Of a stretch of 64,000 bases of DNA, positions 1 through 8,094 are shown one piece after another; position 1 is the stretch's first letter; the number at the start of each line of letters is the position of its first letter. Where the stretch lies: NCBI RefSeq assembly GCF_026914185.1, contig NC_070566.1, positions 2,480,001 through 2,544,000 on the forward strand, given 5' to 3'. Both the position numbers and the translations under genes were made by a program. The notes under the pieces are model-generated. The model was not told the DNA's origin, did no database searches, and saw only the letters and a program-made list of their open reading frames with translations. Origin of the DNA: Puccinia triticina (lineage: Eukaryota; Basidiomycota; Pucciniomycetes; Pucciniales; Pucciniaceae).

Positions 1-105
1 TCAGGTATGTATTATGTTGCTTTGTTGATTTTGGCTTTGGCCATCTACTGATTATTTGCATTTGTTTGAGTCTAAAGTGAAGGTAAGAAGTGCCTGATAA
101 TCGGC

Positions 106-405
106 ATGGCCCAGCTCTACGCCTTTGTTAAGACCCTTGAAGACGACTGGCACGCTGTCATGAGGGGAGTTTCTATCGAATACGGTGCAAAAAATAAAAC
201 TCAGCAAGACCTAGCCTTATCGATTGGTTGGCAAAAACCACCAAAACGCAATCCAGCTAACCGCAAGAAACCCGATATTAACGATGGTCGAGCTCCCGAC
301 ACCACCGCCACCTTGCTCCCAAAGAATTCTGGAGGCCGGCCACCGGGATCCCGCAACTTGATCAAGGACTCAATGACAACTTATATTTCTTACTCGGCAT
401 CAGAT
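106..405 (+). pseudogene. 5' part of an interrupted USP-like (C19) peptidase gene
   Basis: One hundred codons open from an ATG at 106, ending in a basic proline-rich linker with a GGRPPGS AT-hook-like motif. The frame runs directly into the target duplication of the 406-5603 element. If that element and one 7-bp duplication are ignored, the frame resumes at 5611 in the same phase, so this is the upstream half of the gene ending at 7101. A gtaagt-like donor and other intron-like sequence lie at 1-105, so more 5' exons probably lie outside the window and 106 may not be the real start. The segment resembles, from memory, the N-terminal parts of a rust protein family that recurs near transposons; I cannot assign a molecular role to this half. 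Confidence 0.5.
399..405. repeat. 7-bp target-site duplication (left), ATCAGAT
   Basis: ATCAGAT occurs here immediately before the left terminus of the 406-5603 element and again at 5604-5610 immediately after its right terminus. Bases outside the seven do not match. Confidence 0.8.
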
Positions 406-416
406 CAATGGTGAAA

Positions 417-735
417 CCGCTGCGCTGCGCTGACATCAGCGGCACTTTCAGCGCAGCGCAGCGGTCTAGCGCTGATCCTCCAGCCCAATCAGCGTTAGCG
501 CAGCGGTTAGAGCGCTGCGCTAACGCTGAATTCAGCGGTTTGCCGCGGATGCCTGCTGGTGATCAGCGTTAGCGCAGCGCCGCTGAAAAGCGCTAACGCT
601 GAAAATCAGCGCAGCGCAGCGGAATGACCGCTGAATGACCGCTGACCGCTTTTTCAGCGGCAGCGCGCTGATTTAGCTGCGCCCCGCTGGCACCGCTGAC
701 TACCGCCGCAGCGGCAGCGGCGGAGCCAGCAAAGC
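417..735. repeat. AGCGCAGCGC-type subterminal repeat array (left)
   Basis: Dense overlapping words of AGCGC, GCGCTGCGCT and CAGCGGT in both orientations, able to form many local hairpins. It lies just inside the left terminus of the 406-5603 element. This is the usual place for transposase-binding subterminal repeats; that role is inferred. Confidence 0.7.
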
Positions 736-745
736 TTTCCCATCG

Positions 746-770
746 GAGGATATATACAACATAGATATAT
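746..770 (+). promoter_or_regulatory. TATA-like promoter element
   Basis: Two TATATA stretches (about 748-753 and 762-767) lie 75-95 bases upstream of an ATG in GCCATGG context at 843. They could be the core promoter of the element's own gene. There is no functional evidence beyond spacing. Confidence 0.35.
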
Positions 771-842
771 ACCCAGCTTGGCTTCCAACTGATCAACCTC
801 GCCTTACACCCCCACGTTTGACCTCACCGGAAGTTGATTGCC

Positions 843-1283
843 ATGGCTGACAAGAGTGAAGGAAGAGAAATATCTGACAAGTACGATGCCCCCTGCACCC
901 CTCCCAACACAACCTGTGATTCAACCAACGTTCCCCAATCCACCGGCCGCGAATCCAGCCGCATTCGCACCCCTAGCACTCGACCTGGATTCGTACCAAC
1001 TCTAACCAAACCTCGTCGGGCTGCTGTTCCAAACTCTGATGCATCGGGAACGCCCAGGGCCAAATCAAAGCCCAAACAGGTTTCAGAATCAGTTGACATT
1101 GATGGACCAACAAACCCAAGCAATGAACGTGGACGAGTGAAGCAAACCTCCCGTCGCACTGGCCAGGTGATTGACGTTGACACAATCCAAGATTCAGATG
1201 AGGAAAACCGCCGTGCTCCCGCCTTTCCTTTTTGTGTTCCTGTTTTTTTCATTGGTTTTTTTCTCCTCTTGTACCTAGATTAG
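843..1283 (+). CDS. Putative 5' exon of the TIR element's own gene (function unknown)
   Basis: The open frame from the ATG at 843 (GCCATGG context) gives a Ser/Thr/Pro/Arg-rich, probably disordered polypeptide. It ends in an acidic VIDVDTIQDSDEE stretch, followed by a hydrophobic run that I think is translated intron or non-coding sequence. Rust transposase genes often begin with such a disordered basic region followed by an acidic IDxD/DSDEE motif, so this may be exon 1 of the transposase of the 406-5603 element. No catalytic domain follows: an AGCG-rich array and a YR-retrotransposon fragment do. The true 3' limit of the exon is not clear. Confidence 0.35.
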   Translation: MADKSEGREISDKYDAPCTPPNTTCDSTNVPQSTGRESSRIRTPSTRPGFVPTLTKPRRAAVPNSDASGTPRAKSKPKQVSESVDIDGPTNPSNERGRVKQTSRRTGQVIDVDTIQDSDEENRRAPAFPFCVPVFFIGFFLLLYLD

Positions 1284-1445
1284 CGGCTCATAACCGCTGA
1301 TATTAGTGGTTCATAACCGCTGACATCAGCGGTTGTTGGATCTTGTTGCACACCAATCAGCAGTTTTAAACTGCTGCGCTGCCGCTGTTTTCAGCGGTTT
1401 TGCCGCTGAAATCAGCGTCAGCGCAGCGGTCAGGCGCTGATTGGC
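1275..1445. repeat. Second AGCG-rich array inside the TIR element
   Basis: Repeated AACCGCTGA, CAGCGGT and GCGCTG words, same composition as 417-735 and 5446-5600. It forms the left boundary of the YR-retrotransposon fragment. Confidence 0.55.
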
Positions 1446-1913
1446 CGCTCCACTCCCCGGCTGGGTGTTCGCTGGTGTGACAGGTGTTGTCGCCGCCGGA
1501 CCCCTTTTGGGGTGGCGTTCTCCCTCTGTGGGGCTTCCAGACTGCTTCCTGTCTGGGTGGGTAGTCCCGGGAGCTACTCCTGTAGGTCCCCAAGGCTACC
1601 CCGTACGGGCTGAGGGTGAGGGAGGTCTTCCTTCTCTTCCTTCACTCAGTACTCCTGAGCGATGGGAGAAGCTGTTTGGGGGAAGTGGTGCTTCCCTCTT
1701 CAGTTAGACCTGCCTCCTTAGGCGGTAGATCTCACACGTCAGTGTGGAACACTCTTGAGAAAAGGCCGGAGCCCACACCCATAACTCAGGGGGGGGGGGG
1801 AAATCCTGAGCCTGGCTCCGCGCCTATGCCTATCTCTCAGCGGTTGAACCCGCCTGTCTGCTGGTTTACGTCAGTTAAGCCTATGGCTCTCCTAAGTTTC
1901 CGTGGTTGGTATA

Positions 1914-3232
1914 TCATTGCACAACTTGAGAAATTAGCTCCTCTAGATCACGTGGTACCGCTATGATGAGTTGATCTTGTGCCCTGTGGCCGTCGCGTCG
2001 TCCTCGCGAGAGCGCGTCTGCGCGGTTTTCTGCGGATATCACCCGTTTGGCCACTAGATTAATCTGGTGTCTGATGAGTATTTTTTGAATTATTTTCCAC
2101 TCCGAATTTACGAAGCGATCCCCGGATTTCCTCCGGAGGATGACTGATTCTGTGGTCGAGTTGTCGGTCCACACGATAAATGTTTTGCTACTTTGCGCTC
2201 CTAGCTTGATGAGCATCAGCAGACCCAGCCGCACGGCGATGGTCTCTAGTCGTGCAATGCGTTCCTTTTCTGAGTTTGAAGGCAAGCCTTTCGCCAATAG
2301 CTCAGCTTCACCCCCAGCTGGTCGGCACGCCTCACAACATCGGTCATCTCTAGGTCTGAGTGTGCGCTCTTGACGAATAGGTTGTCGTCTACCCATCGAA
2401 AAATGGTGAGGACATCGAATTCCTTCATCATGAGTGTCTTCCACGCATCTGCCGGTCTACCAAACGATCCGCATCCCGCGACGCCGCCAAAGCTTATCCT
2501 TGTGTCCAGCAGGAATTCATCATCGAAAGTCCTTACCATTAGGTAGGGCCATTGGTTTGGTGCCGTAGGGATTTGGCGGTAAGCCTTCTCCCAATCAAAT
2601 ATGGCGAGAAGGACCGGCTCTTCCAGCTCGCGGATGAACTTAGCCACTGTGTTGAAGTCGTCCCACGTGGTCGGAAATTCAGCGGAGTTCACAAATGAGT
2701 TGACGGAAGGTATGCCTTGCCTTCCATGCGGGAAGGAGAGGTCGTTTATGGGGCGTAGTGAGCCATCCCCGTTTATCACGGCGCCGAGTGGGCTAGTTCG
2801 AAAGAACTCAAAGTGCCGAAGAACCTCTTCCTTCTTGAAGGGTCCAAACATCCTCCCGGCTGCTAGTTCTTTCTGGAAAGAGTCCTCAATTTTTGCCCTG
2901 GCTTCCCACGCCGAGTCGTGGTTTGGTGGTGAGTAGAAACGTTCTGCTGTATCTACGAAATGTCGAGGAATCCCCTGGGTGAAACCCTTCCTGAAACCTT
3001 CTAGCACGTCTTCGTATTCGGGCAGCAGATCCCACTTCATGAGTGCTGTTGTCCATTCTTGGATGTTCATCTCGCAGGACACCGAGGTTGGCCATGATTT
3101 GCTATCACTTCTTCCGCCTCTCTGGTACCCGGTGTCCTTGCTCATCCTTGGACCTCGCTCGGATCTCACAATCTCACAGGGGTAGGTGCCTGGATTCATG
3201 GCCTCATGACCTATCAGCCTAGGGTTGCGCAA
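1914..3232 (-). pseudogene. YR-retrotransposon reverse transcriptase/RNase H, internally deleted
   Basis: The upstream frame (2246-3232) carries the RT fingers and palm: PINDLSFP, FDWEKAYRQIPT, GGVAGCGSFGRPADAW and the catalytic FRWVDDN (2381-2400). The downstream frame (1914-2444) carries RNase H with VWTDN and ADALSRG. The copy at 27607-34915 has about 200 residues between FRWVDDN and the RNase H strand IRLG; here the two are almost adjacent and in different frames. I therefore infer an internal deletion of roughly 0.5 kb near 2300, removing the thumb/connection region and shifting the frame. The product cannot be an active polymerase. Confidence 0.8.
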
Positions 3233-3475
3233 AAATAAAATTGTTGATTGTATGCATCAGCCCATTGCAAACATACATGGGTCAGGCGAGACAGGATGGT
3301 GGCCAATATGTACAAGGCAAGCGTGGGGGGGGGGGGGGGGGGGGGGGAAGGGTGTGAACACATGTTGTCGAGTGGATGGGGGATATCCATGCCGTTAACC
3401 ATGGTTAATGGAGCAACTATTGCTTCGTCTCCCGACCATGCGCAACAGTCGATGATGGTATCAACGAACTGGGCC

Positions 3476-4687
3476 TTACTGGTTTTGTCGGCCTCTGCCT
3501 TTCCCATTCCCGCGCCAATCTCCTCTGGCCTCTCCTCGCTCGTTCCCTCGCTCCTCGCGATCTCTGCTGCGGTCGCGATTCCTCTCGTTGTAGCCGCCAT
3601 CCCACCGGTTACCTTTGTACCCTTGAGTTCGCCCCTGCCTGCCTCCGCTCGGTCCGCGGTCGCCTGGTGATTGAGCTCTGCTTGACGATGCCTGGTGTCG
3701 AGCCTGGTTGTTGTTGTTGTGCTTCTGACTCGGTCCGGGGTTCGCTTGGTTGGCGGCCTTCGCTGGATCCTGGCCGGTTACCGGGTCCCACGTCTTCCTT
3801 TCGCCTCCTTTCGCATAGGGGTTCTCGGTGAAGTCCAGTTCATCGAACTTCCTCGTTCGGGCGATGATCTTTTGTGCAATCTCCTCGTTCTTGATGGAGA
3901 TGTTGCTGATGGAAATCTTCCCGTCTGGCATGACGACCCGGTGGGCGAATGCGTTCATCCGAACGTTGATATCATAACGGAGCCCGGTCATGAACCCATA
4001 CTGGGTGACGAGCTGGTCGCAAATCTTCTTGTGGGCTTGGACCCACCCTGTGAACTTGACGTAATTACACACTTTGATTAAAGCTGCCAGGAATCCCTGG
4101 TGGTTGATGGACCATTCAGCGTATGTCTGGGTATACTCGCACGGGTACGGGTATCCGGTATATCTGTATTTATTGGTGTTGTTTTCATCCGCTTTCGAGC
4201 GTTTCTCTGCGTAGTGGATTATGGCTTTGTCTTGCCAAACCTCATTAAAGATCGTCAAAGGCAGGGGGCTCCTCAATTCCCGGAGGTTGCGTTCGAAAAA
4301 CGGTGTAAAGCCGACGTCACCGCTAGTCGGTCTTGCTGCGTCGTCAAAGACTACACCAGAAGGCATGGTGTCTACCGGGCCTATGGTCGGGATTGTGTCC
4401 GCGGTTTGGGTATCCGTGGGGTTTGGCGTGGGAATCAGAGCGAGCAGTTTGTTGCTGCTGGAAAGTGCGCCGACTTTTTCTGGCAAGCGCTTGACGGTGT
4501 CGATCAGAGGCGCTTGTTTAGAGATTGGTTTGGGATCGGCTTTCCCCAGATTCTTGCTGATCTTGAAGAACATCAGTGCCAAGTCGGCATTCCCTGCTGC
4601 CTCTGCCGCTAGCGCCCGATCGACCATAAGGGACACCTTCGATTGGACCTCGGCTCCTTGGGTCAGGGGTTGCCGTGGGTTCAACAA
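3476..4687 (-). CDS. Gag-like protein of the decayed YR retrotransposon
   Basis: The frame of about 403 codons has a central conserved block (VGFTPFFERNLRE, PLPLTIFNEVWQ, YPYPCEYTQTYAEW, YGFMTGLRYD). The block aligns by eye with the gag-like protein at 35086-36321. An Arg/Gly-rich RGG-like C-terminus follows and there is no CCHC knuckle. The frame is open 5' of 4687 with no ATG there, so an upstream exon or a frameshift from 4744-5445 must supply the start. The expected role is the nucleocapsid-like RNA-binding protein of the element. The family assignment rests on position before RT and similarity between the two copies. Confidence 0.65.
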   Translation of the reverse strand: MLNPRQPLTQGAEVQSKVSLMVDRALAAEAAGNADLALMFFKISKNLGKADPKPISKQAPLIDTVKRLPEKVGALSSSNKLLALIPTPNPTDTQTADTIPTIGPVDTMPSGVVFDDAARPTSGDVGFTPFFERNLRELRSPLPLTIFNEVWQDKAIIHYAEKRSKADENNTNKYRYTGYPYPCEYTQTYAEWSINHQGFLAALIKVCNYVKFTGWVQAHKKICDQLVTQYGFMTGLRYDINVRMNAFAHRVVMPDGKISISNISIKNEEIAQKIIARTRKFDELDFTENPYAKGGERKTWDPVTGQDPAKAANQANPGPSQKHNNNNQARHQASSSRAQSPGDRGPSGGRQGRTQGYKGNRWDGGYNERNRDRSRDREERGNERGEARGDWRGNGKGRGRQNQ

Positions 4688-4743
4688 TTCGATCTCGTCG
4701 TGGTCGACGAGATTGGCAGCTAAGTTGTGGTAGCAACGTGCGC

Positions 4744-5445
4744 TCAGTTATTCATCTGGGTCGATCCGCGCCATTTGGCTATCACATTCGAATGCTTACC
4801 TTTTGCGCTTCCTTTCGCCTGGGATTTCTGCGACTTATCCCCCAGCAGGTCTCGGTAGAGTGCTGCTGCCGAGGGAGCGCCGTCGGTCAACGGACCTTCC
4901 TCCTGGATGGTTTGGTCGTCCCGGGGTGTGTTCGATCCGGTTGGTGTCTTAGAGGATGACCTCGTCGCGCGGTCCGTCGGAGGAATGACCTTCTTCGAGG
5001 GCTTGGCCTTCCCTTTCTCTAGCTGTCCCGCCTCTTCGCCTCCTTGAAGGTTAGGTGGTTGCTCTGCTTCTTGGTCTTCGTCTTGCGTTTGGGTCGGTCC
5101 CCCTTCTGGTTCCGGTGGTTGTCGGTTTCCAGTCATCGAGGATCTGGCAAGGTTTGCGAGGTTGGATAGTCTGTTGGCCATTGGGCAAATTTTTCTCTCG
5201 GCGGTACGGCGACGGCGAAAAGGTTGCTGATCCTGCGATGAGTTCTTGGTGCTGGGTCCTAGATCTTCTAGGTTCAGCTGCCGGGACCTTGGCGCTAATG
5301 TCTGCGTCGTGGTTCCTCTCCCGCAGCCGCAACTCTTCTCTCTTGGGCCGGGCTGCGCCGCGTCGCCGGCCCGCGCGTATTTGGGGCTCACTGGTCGCCG
5401 CTCCATGGACCGGCCCACATCCGCTATGCTCCTGTAAACTACCAT
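4744..5445 (-). CDS. N-terminal gag segment or separate ORF of the YR retrotransposon fragment
   Basis: The frame starts at a real ATG (5445) and encodes 233 residues that are charged, Pro/Gly/Gln-rich and probably disordered. It stops 57 bases before the gag core and lies in a different frame from it. Either a short intron or a frameshift joins the two, or they are separate proteins. The complete element has a comparable short N-terminal ORF at 36672-36863. No domain recognised. Confidence 0.4.
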   Translation of the reverse strand: MVVYRSIADVGRSMERRPVSPKYARAGDAAQPGPREKSCGCGRGTTTQTLAPRSRQLNLEDLGPSTKNSSQDQQPFRRRRTAERKICPMANRLSNLANLARSSMTGNRQPPEPEGGPTQTQDEDQEAEQPPNLQGGEEAGQLEKGKAKPSKKVIPPTDRATRSSSKTPTGSNTPRDDQTIQEEGPLTDGAPSAAALYRDLLGDKSQKSQAKGSAKGKHSNVIAKWRGSTQMNN

Positions 5446-5600
5446 GATTTAGCGGCGCTGAAATCAATGTTTTTTTCCGGTGAGAATAATCAGCGGTTAG
5501 CGCAGCGCTTTCCCCGCTGATTTTCAGCGCAGCGCAGCGCACCCAAAAACCGCTGCGCTGACCGCTTCGCTGCGCTGTTCGCAGCGCAGTGGTTTCACCG
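5446..5600. repeat. AGCGCAGCGC-type subterminal repeat array (right)
   Basis: Same word composition as 417-735, lying just inside the right terminus of the 406-5603 element. Confidence 0.7.
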
Positions 5601-5603
5601 TTG

Positions 5604-5610
5604 ATCAGAT
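5604..5610. repeat. 7-bp target-site duplication (right), ATCAGAT
   Basis: Matches 399-405 exactly and directly follows the right terminus of the 5.2 kb TIR element. Confidence 0.8.
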
Positions 5611-7101
5611 GCTCCGGCAAGGAAGTTTTGATGCTGGTTGGCAGCCGCACTCGAGAGCCTATATGCTCTGTTCAACCCGCTCTGGCTTCGTGGAACTAAT
5701 GGACTCAAGAATGACATATTCACCACCCTCCTCAAGCATTTCAACGCGAGGAGCACCTGGGAACTGACTCTAACCGGTCAAATCCGGTCCACACTCACCA
5801 ACGGTCAAAACTCGCTGCATGCAGCTGCCAATAAGTTATCACCGGGTAGTTTCGAGGCCGGTGTATTCTGCTCAACAGATCTTTTCATCGATCTGCTCAT
5901 TGACCCATCCTTCAGGAAGAATTCGACAAAGCCGTACCCTCCTCGAGAACTGTTTACACTTACCGAAGTCCGTATGGCTTTGTGTGAAGGTCGAATGCAA
6001 GTACAACAGCCCCATCCCCGTGGAAACCGAGACATAACTGTCATCCGAATCCAACGGGATACATTCGAAACTGCCGCTTTGGATCCCTCTTCGGTCCAAA
6101 CACTGTTGACGACGTGGTCAACACACGGAATCGCCTCGATCTCAGGCCTTGTCTGCAAGGTTTGCCCTAAGAAGAAGAACCAAGCACCCCACCACCTCAT
6201 TGAAAAATCGGTCTTGTCTGTTGAGGGCGGGGGGGTACCCCAACACTTGTACATGTTGGTCCAAGTGTCTACGATCTTCGAGGAAGCCGAACAGCTAGAA
6301 TTCATGGGGGGCCTCGATTTCCCGGCCAAGTTGGATTTCAACGGTGTCACATACACTCTGTTTGTTCGCGGCTTCTGGAACGGGACGCATTATTGGTGCA
6401 AGATGCTCAAGAACATCGGTGGCATTGCGGGTATATGGATGCATGACGACAGGGAGAACGGTGGGATTGCTCGTCTGATCAGTCCAGATCACGACTCGAT
6501 TGGTGGACGCGCACCCCACACGAGCTGGGTGTTCTACTCACGACCGTGGGACTCGAGCGAGGAGAATTTTGTCTCGGATAGCATCGGAAAGATCACGTGT
6601 GACCACGAAGGGGCGCCTGGAGTGATGCATTTTGCCCATCTGGGCATGCTCCTCAACACTTCGCCTAATCAACCCGTTCCAGCGATTAATGAAGACCGTT
6701 CACCGATTGAAGATCAAGAAATCACGGCGGTCTCAGATAAGCAAGTACCCAAGGTAACACTGTCTGATGCAAAGGAGGACGCCACCGCTCCAACAAAGCC
6801 AACAAAGAAATGGTGTCCTAAAAAGGTCACACAAATTCAAGATGCCGTCACCTCTACATCTATCGCGGCCCAAACGAGCATTAGGGCTCCCCCTGGAGAG
6901 GAAAAACCAAGTGATTTTAAACGAAAAGCGTCCGGCGAGTTCAAGATACGATTGAAAATCTTTAAGCCTGGCAATCCGCAACTAATCAAAGATCAAAAGA
7001 CCTCAGGCAAAGTCAAGGAGACTAGCCACCAACAACAGAAGACGATCAAGCCCAAGCGCTTGGGCACTCGATCAAGCACCCGCAAGGTTTCCCAATGTTG
7101 A
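5611..7101 (+). pseudogene. 3' part of the interrupted USP-like (C19) peptidase gene
   Basis: The frame continues in phase from 106-405. It has one in-frame TGA at 5629-5631, directly before the Cys codon (5632-5634) of a CWLAAALESLYALF Cys-box-like motif. A GTHYW His-box-like motif (His codon 6388-6390) and a C-terminal HTSWVFYSRPW block follow, an order typical of papain-fold ubiquitin-specific proteases. The last 130 residues are Lys/Thr/Pro-rich and disordered. Ubiquitin hydrolase activity is inferred from these motifs only, and the spacing is shorter than in classical USPs. The gene is doubly disabled, by the 5.2 kb insertion and by the stop. It could belong to an older transposon family, since similar proteins are, to my recollection, multicopy in rusts. 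Confidence 0.6.
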
Positions 7102-8094
7102 GAGGGTCAAGTCTCCCTTTTTTAGATATTGTGCTCTCCGAAAATTTTGTGTTACTTTCTTTTTTGTGTGTTTTTTTTTGGTCGGCAATTATTCCTTGTA
7201 ATTAGTCAGTCAATTGCCTCGTAAAATTCTCATCTTTGTCCCTCTGGGCAGAAATTTACAAGCCTTTTCAACGCAAAAAATGATCCCTTGTAAGTAAATC
7301 CTTGGAAATTTGAATTTATTGGGCTGCACATTATTTTTTGCGCGGATTTTCCTTTGCAAAGGAAATCCTTGCGACAAAAACACTTTTAAAATTCTATTTT
7401 GGTCCACCGCGTGGAAAATTGACAAGGTATGTTTTACAATGTTTGTTTTACAAAGTTGGAAAAAATGGAACAATCTCCGTAAAATTACAATTCACTCGCA
7501 GCTTAACGTAATTTTACATGGCTTCAATCTTGCAAAGCATAAGCCTTGTAAAAGAAGCATTGTAAAATTCGACCCCCCCCCCGTTTAAAATCAAGCATTC
7601 TCAAGAATAATTATGGTGTTCAAAATTGCACATGTCACTGTTTACATAAACTTGTAGAGCCAATTTTGGCTGGGAGATGTCAGCGTGCACCCAGCCAAAA
7701 TTGCAGTTTATGATTGATGTACATAAAAAAATTCCAATTTTGAACACTATCAAACCCAGGAAAGCTGCCAGCCTTCAGGCGACGGCCCTCGCAGGAAGGC
7801 AAACTGATTTGTTTGAGTTGAAAATCAAAATTGCCCCCAAACTTCACGCATCCCTCGCTTCCCATGGCCTTACATCCAGCCTGGCGCCCTTCGAGGCTGC
7901 TCGCGAGGTGCCTTCGGCGCACCGGGATTGTGTAAGCGCTAGGGGGCCGCCAAGAGGCTTGCTTGTGTCTCGCCATGACGTAAGCGGGCCTGATGCGTGT
8001 GCGTCAGCTTCGAGCGCAGCAGGTTCCAGCTGCCGTTGACCGTCAAGACAACAACCAATCCACAACTCGAATACACCCCTTCAATCAACCCAAC
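7102..8094. other. Intergenic region: AT-rich DNA, C tract, hairpin MITE, RPT4 promoter region
   Basis: No gene recognised. About 7190-7585 is AT-rich with repeated CCTTGTAAA / TTTACAAGG words in both orientations, ending in a run of ten C (7573-7582). A hairpin element lies at 7614-7749. About 7770-8094 is GC-richer and should contain the RPT4 promoter and 5' UTR; no clear TATA box was seen. Confidence 0.5.
7614..7749. repeat. Short hairpin (MITE-like) inverted repeat
   Basis: The left arm begins TGGTGTTCAAAATTG and the right arm ends CAATTTTGAACACTA. Further complementarity (AATTTTGGCTGGG with CCCAGCCAAAATT) continues to a loop near 7675. The whole 136 bp can fold into one imperfect stem. 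No convincing target duplication was identified. Confidence 0.55.

Larger units (their letters stand above)
1446..5445 (-). mobile_element. Decayed Ngaro/DIRS-like YR retrotransposon fragment
   Basis: On the minus strand the order is a gag-like ORF (4744-5445 and 3476-4687), then reverse transcriptase/RNase H (1914-3232), then about 460 bp of non-coding 3' sequence. The proteins match those of the more complete element at 25469-37181. Three features are missing or damaged relative to that copy: the core of the RT-RNase H link is deleted, no tyrosine recombinase gene is present, and no split direct repeats were found. G tracts of 23 (3325-3347) and 12 (about 1789-1800) interrupt it. The fragment is bounded on both sides by AGCG-rich arrays of the host TIR element. 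Confidence 0.75.
406..5603. mobile_element. 5.2 kb TIR DNA transposon with 7-bp TSD, inserted in a USP-like gene
   Basis: The left end reads CAATGGTGAAACCGCTGCGC and the right end, on the opposite strand, CAACGGTGAAACCACTGCGC. Both are flanked by ATCAGAT. Inside the ends lie arrays of AGCGCAGCGC-type words (417-735, 1275-1445, 5446-5600). Between the first two arrays is a promoter-like segment and one exon-like ORF (843-1283). Between the second and third lies a decayed YR-retrotransposon fragment (1446-5445). The termini resemble hAT ends in starting with CA, but hAT duplications are usually 8 bp. The P superfamily (7-8 bp) is an alternative. The same ends and duplication length recur at 19573-19915 and 50038-50726. 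Confidence 0.75.

Noticed and set aside
593..796. Ala-rich frame in the AGCG array
   Set aside because: Any frame through AGCGCAGCGC repeats gives Ser/Ala/Leu-rich products; no coding evidence.
1204..1283. C-terminal transmembrane segment on the ORF starting at 843
   Set aside because: The hydrophobic run comes from a T-rich stretch at about 1225-1270 that looks like intron or non-coding DNA.
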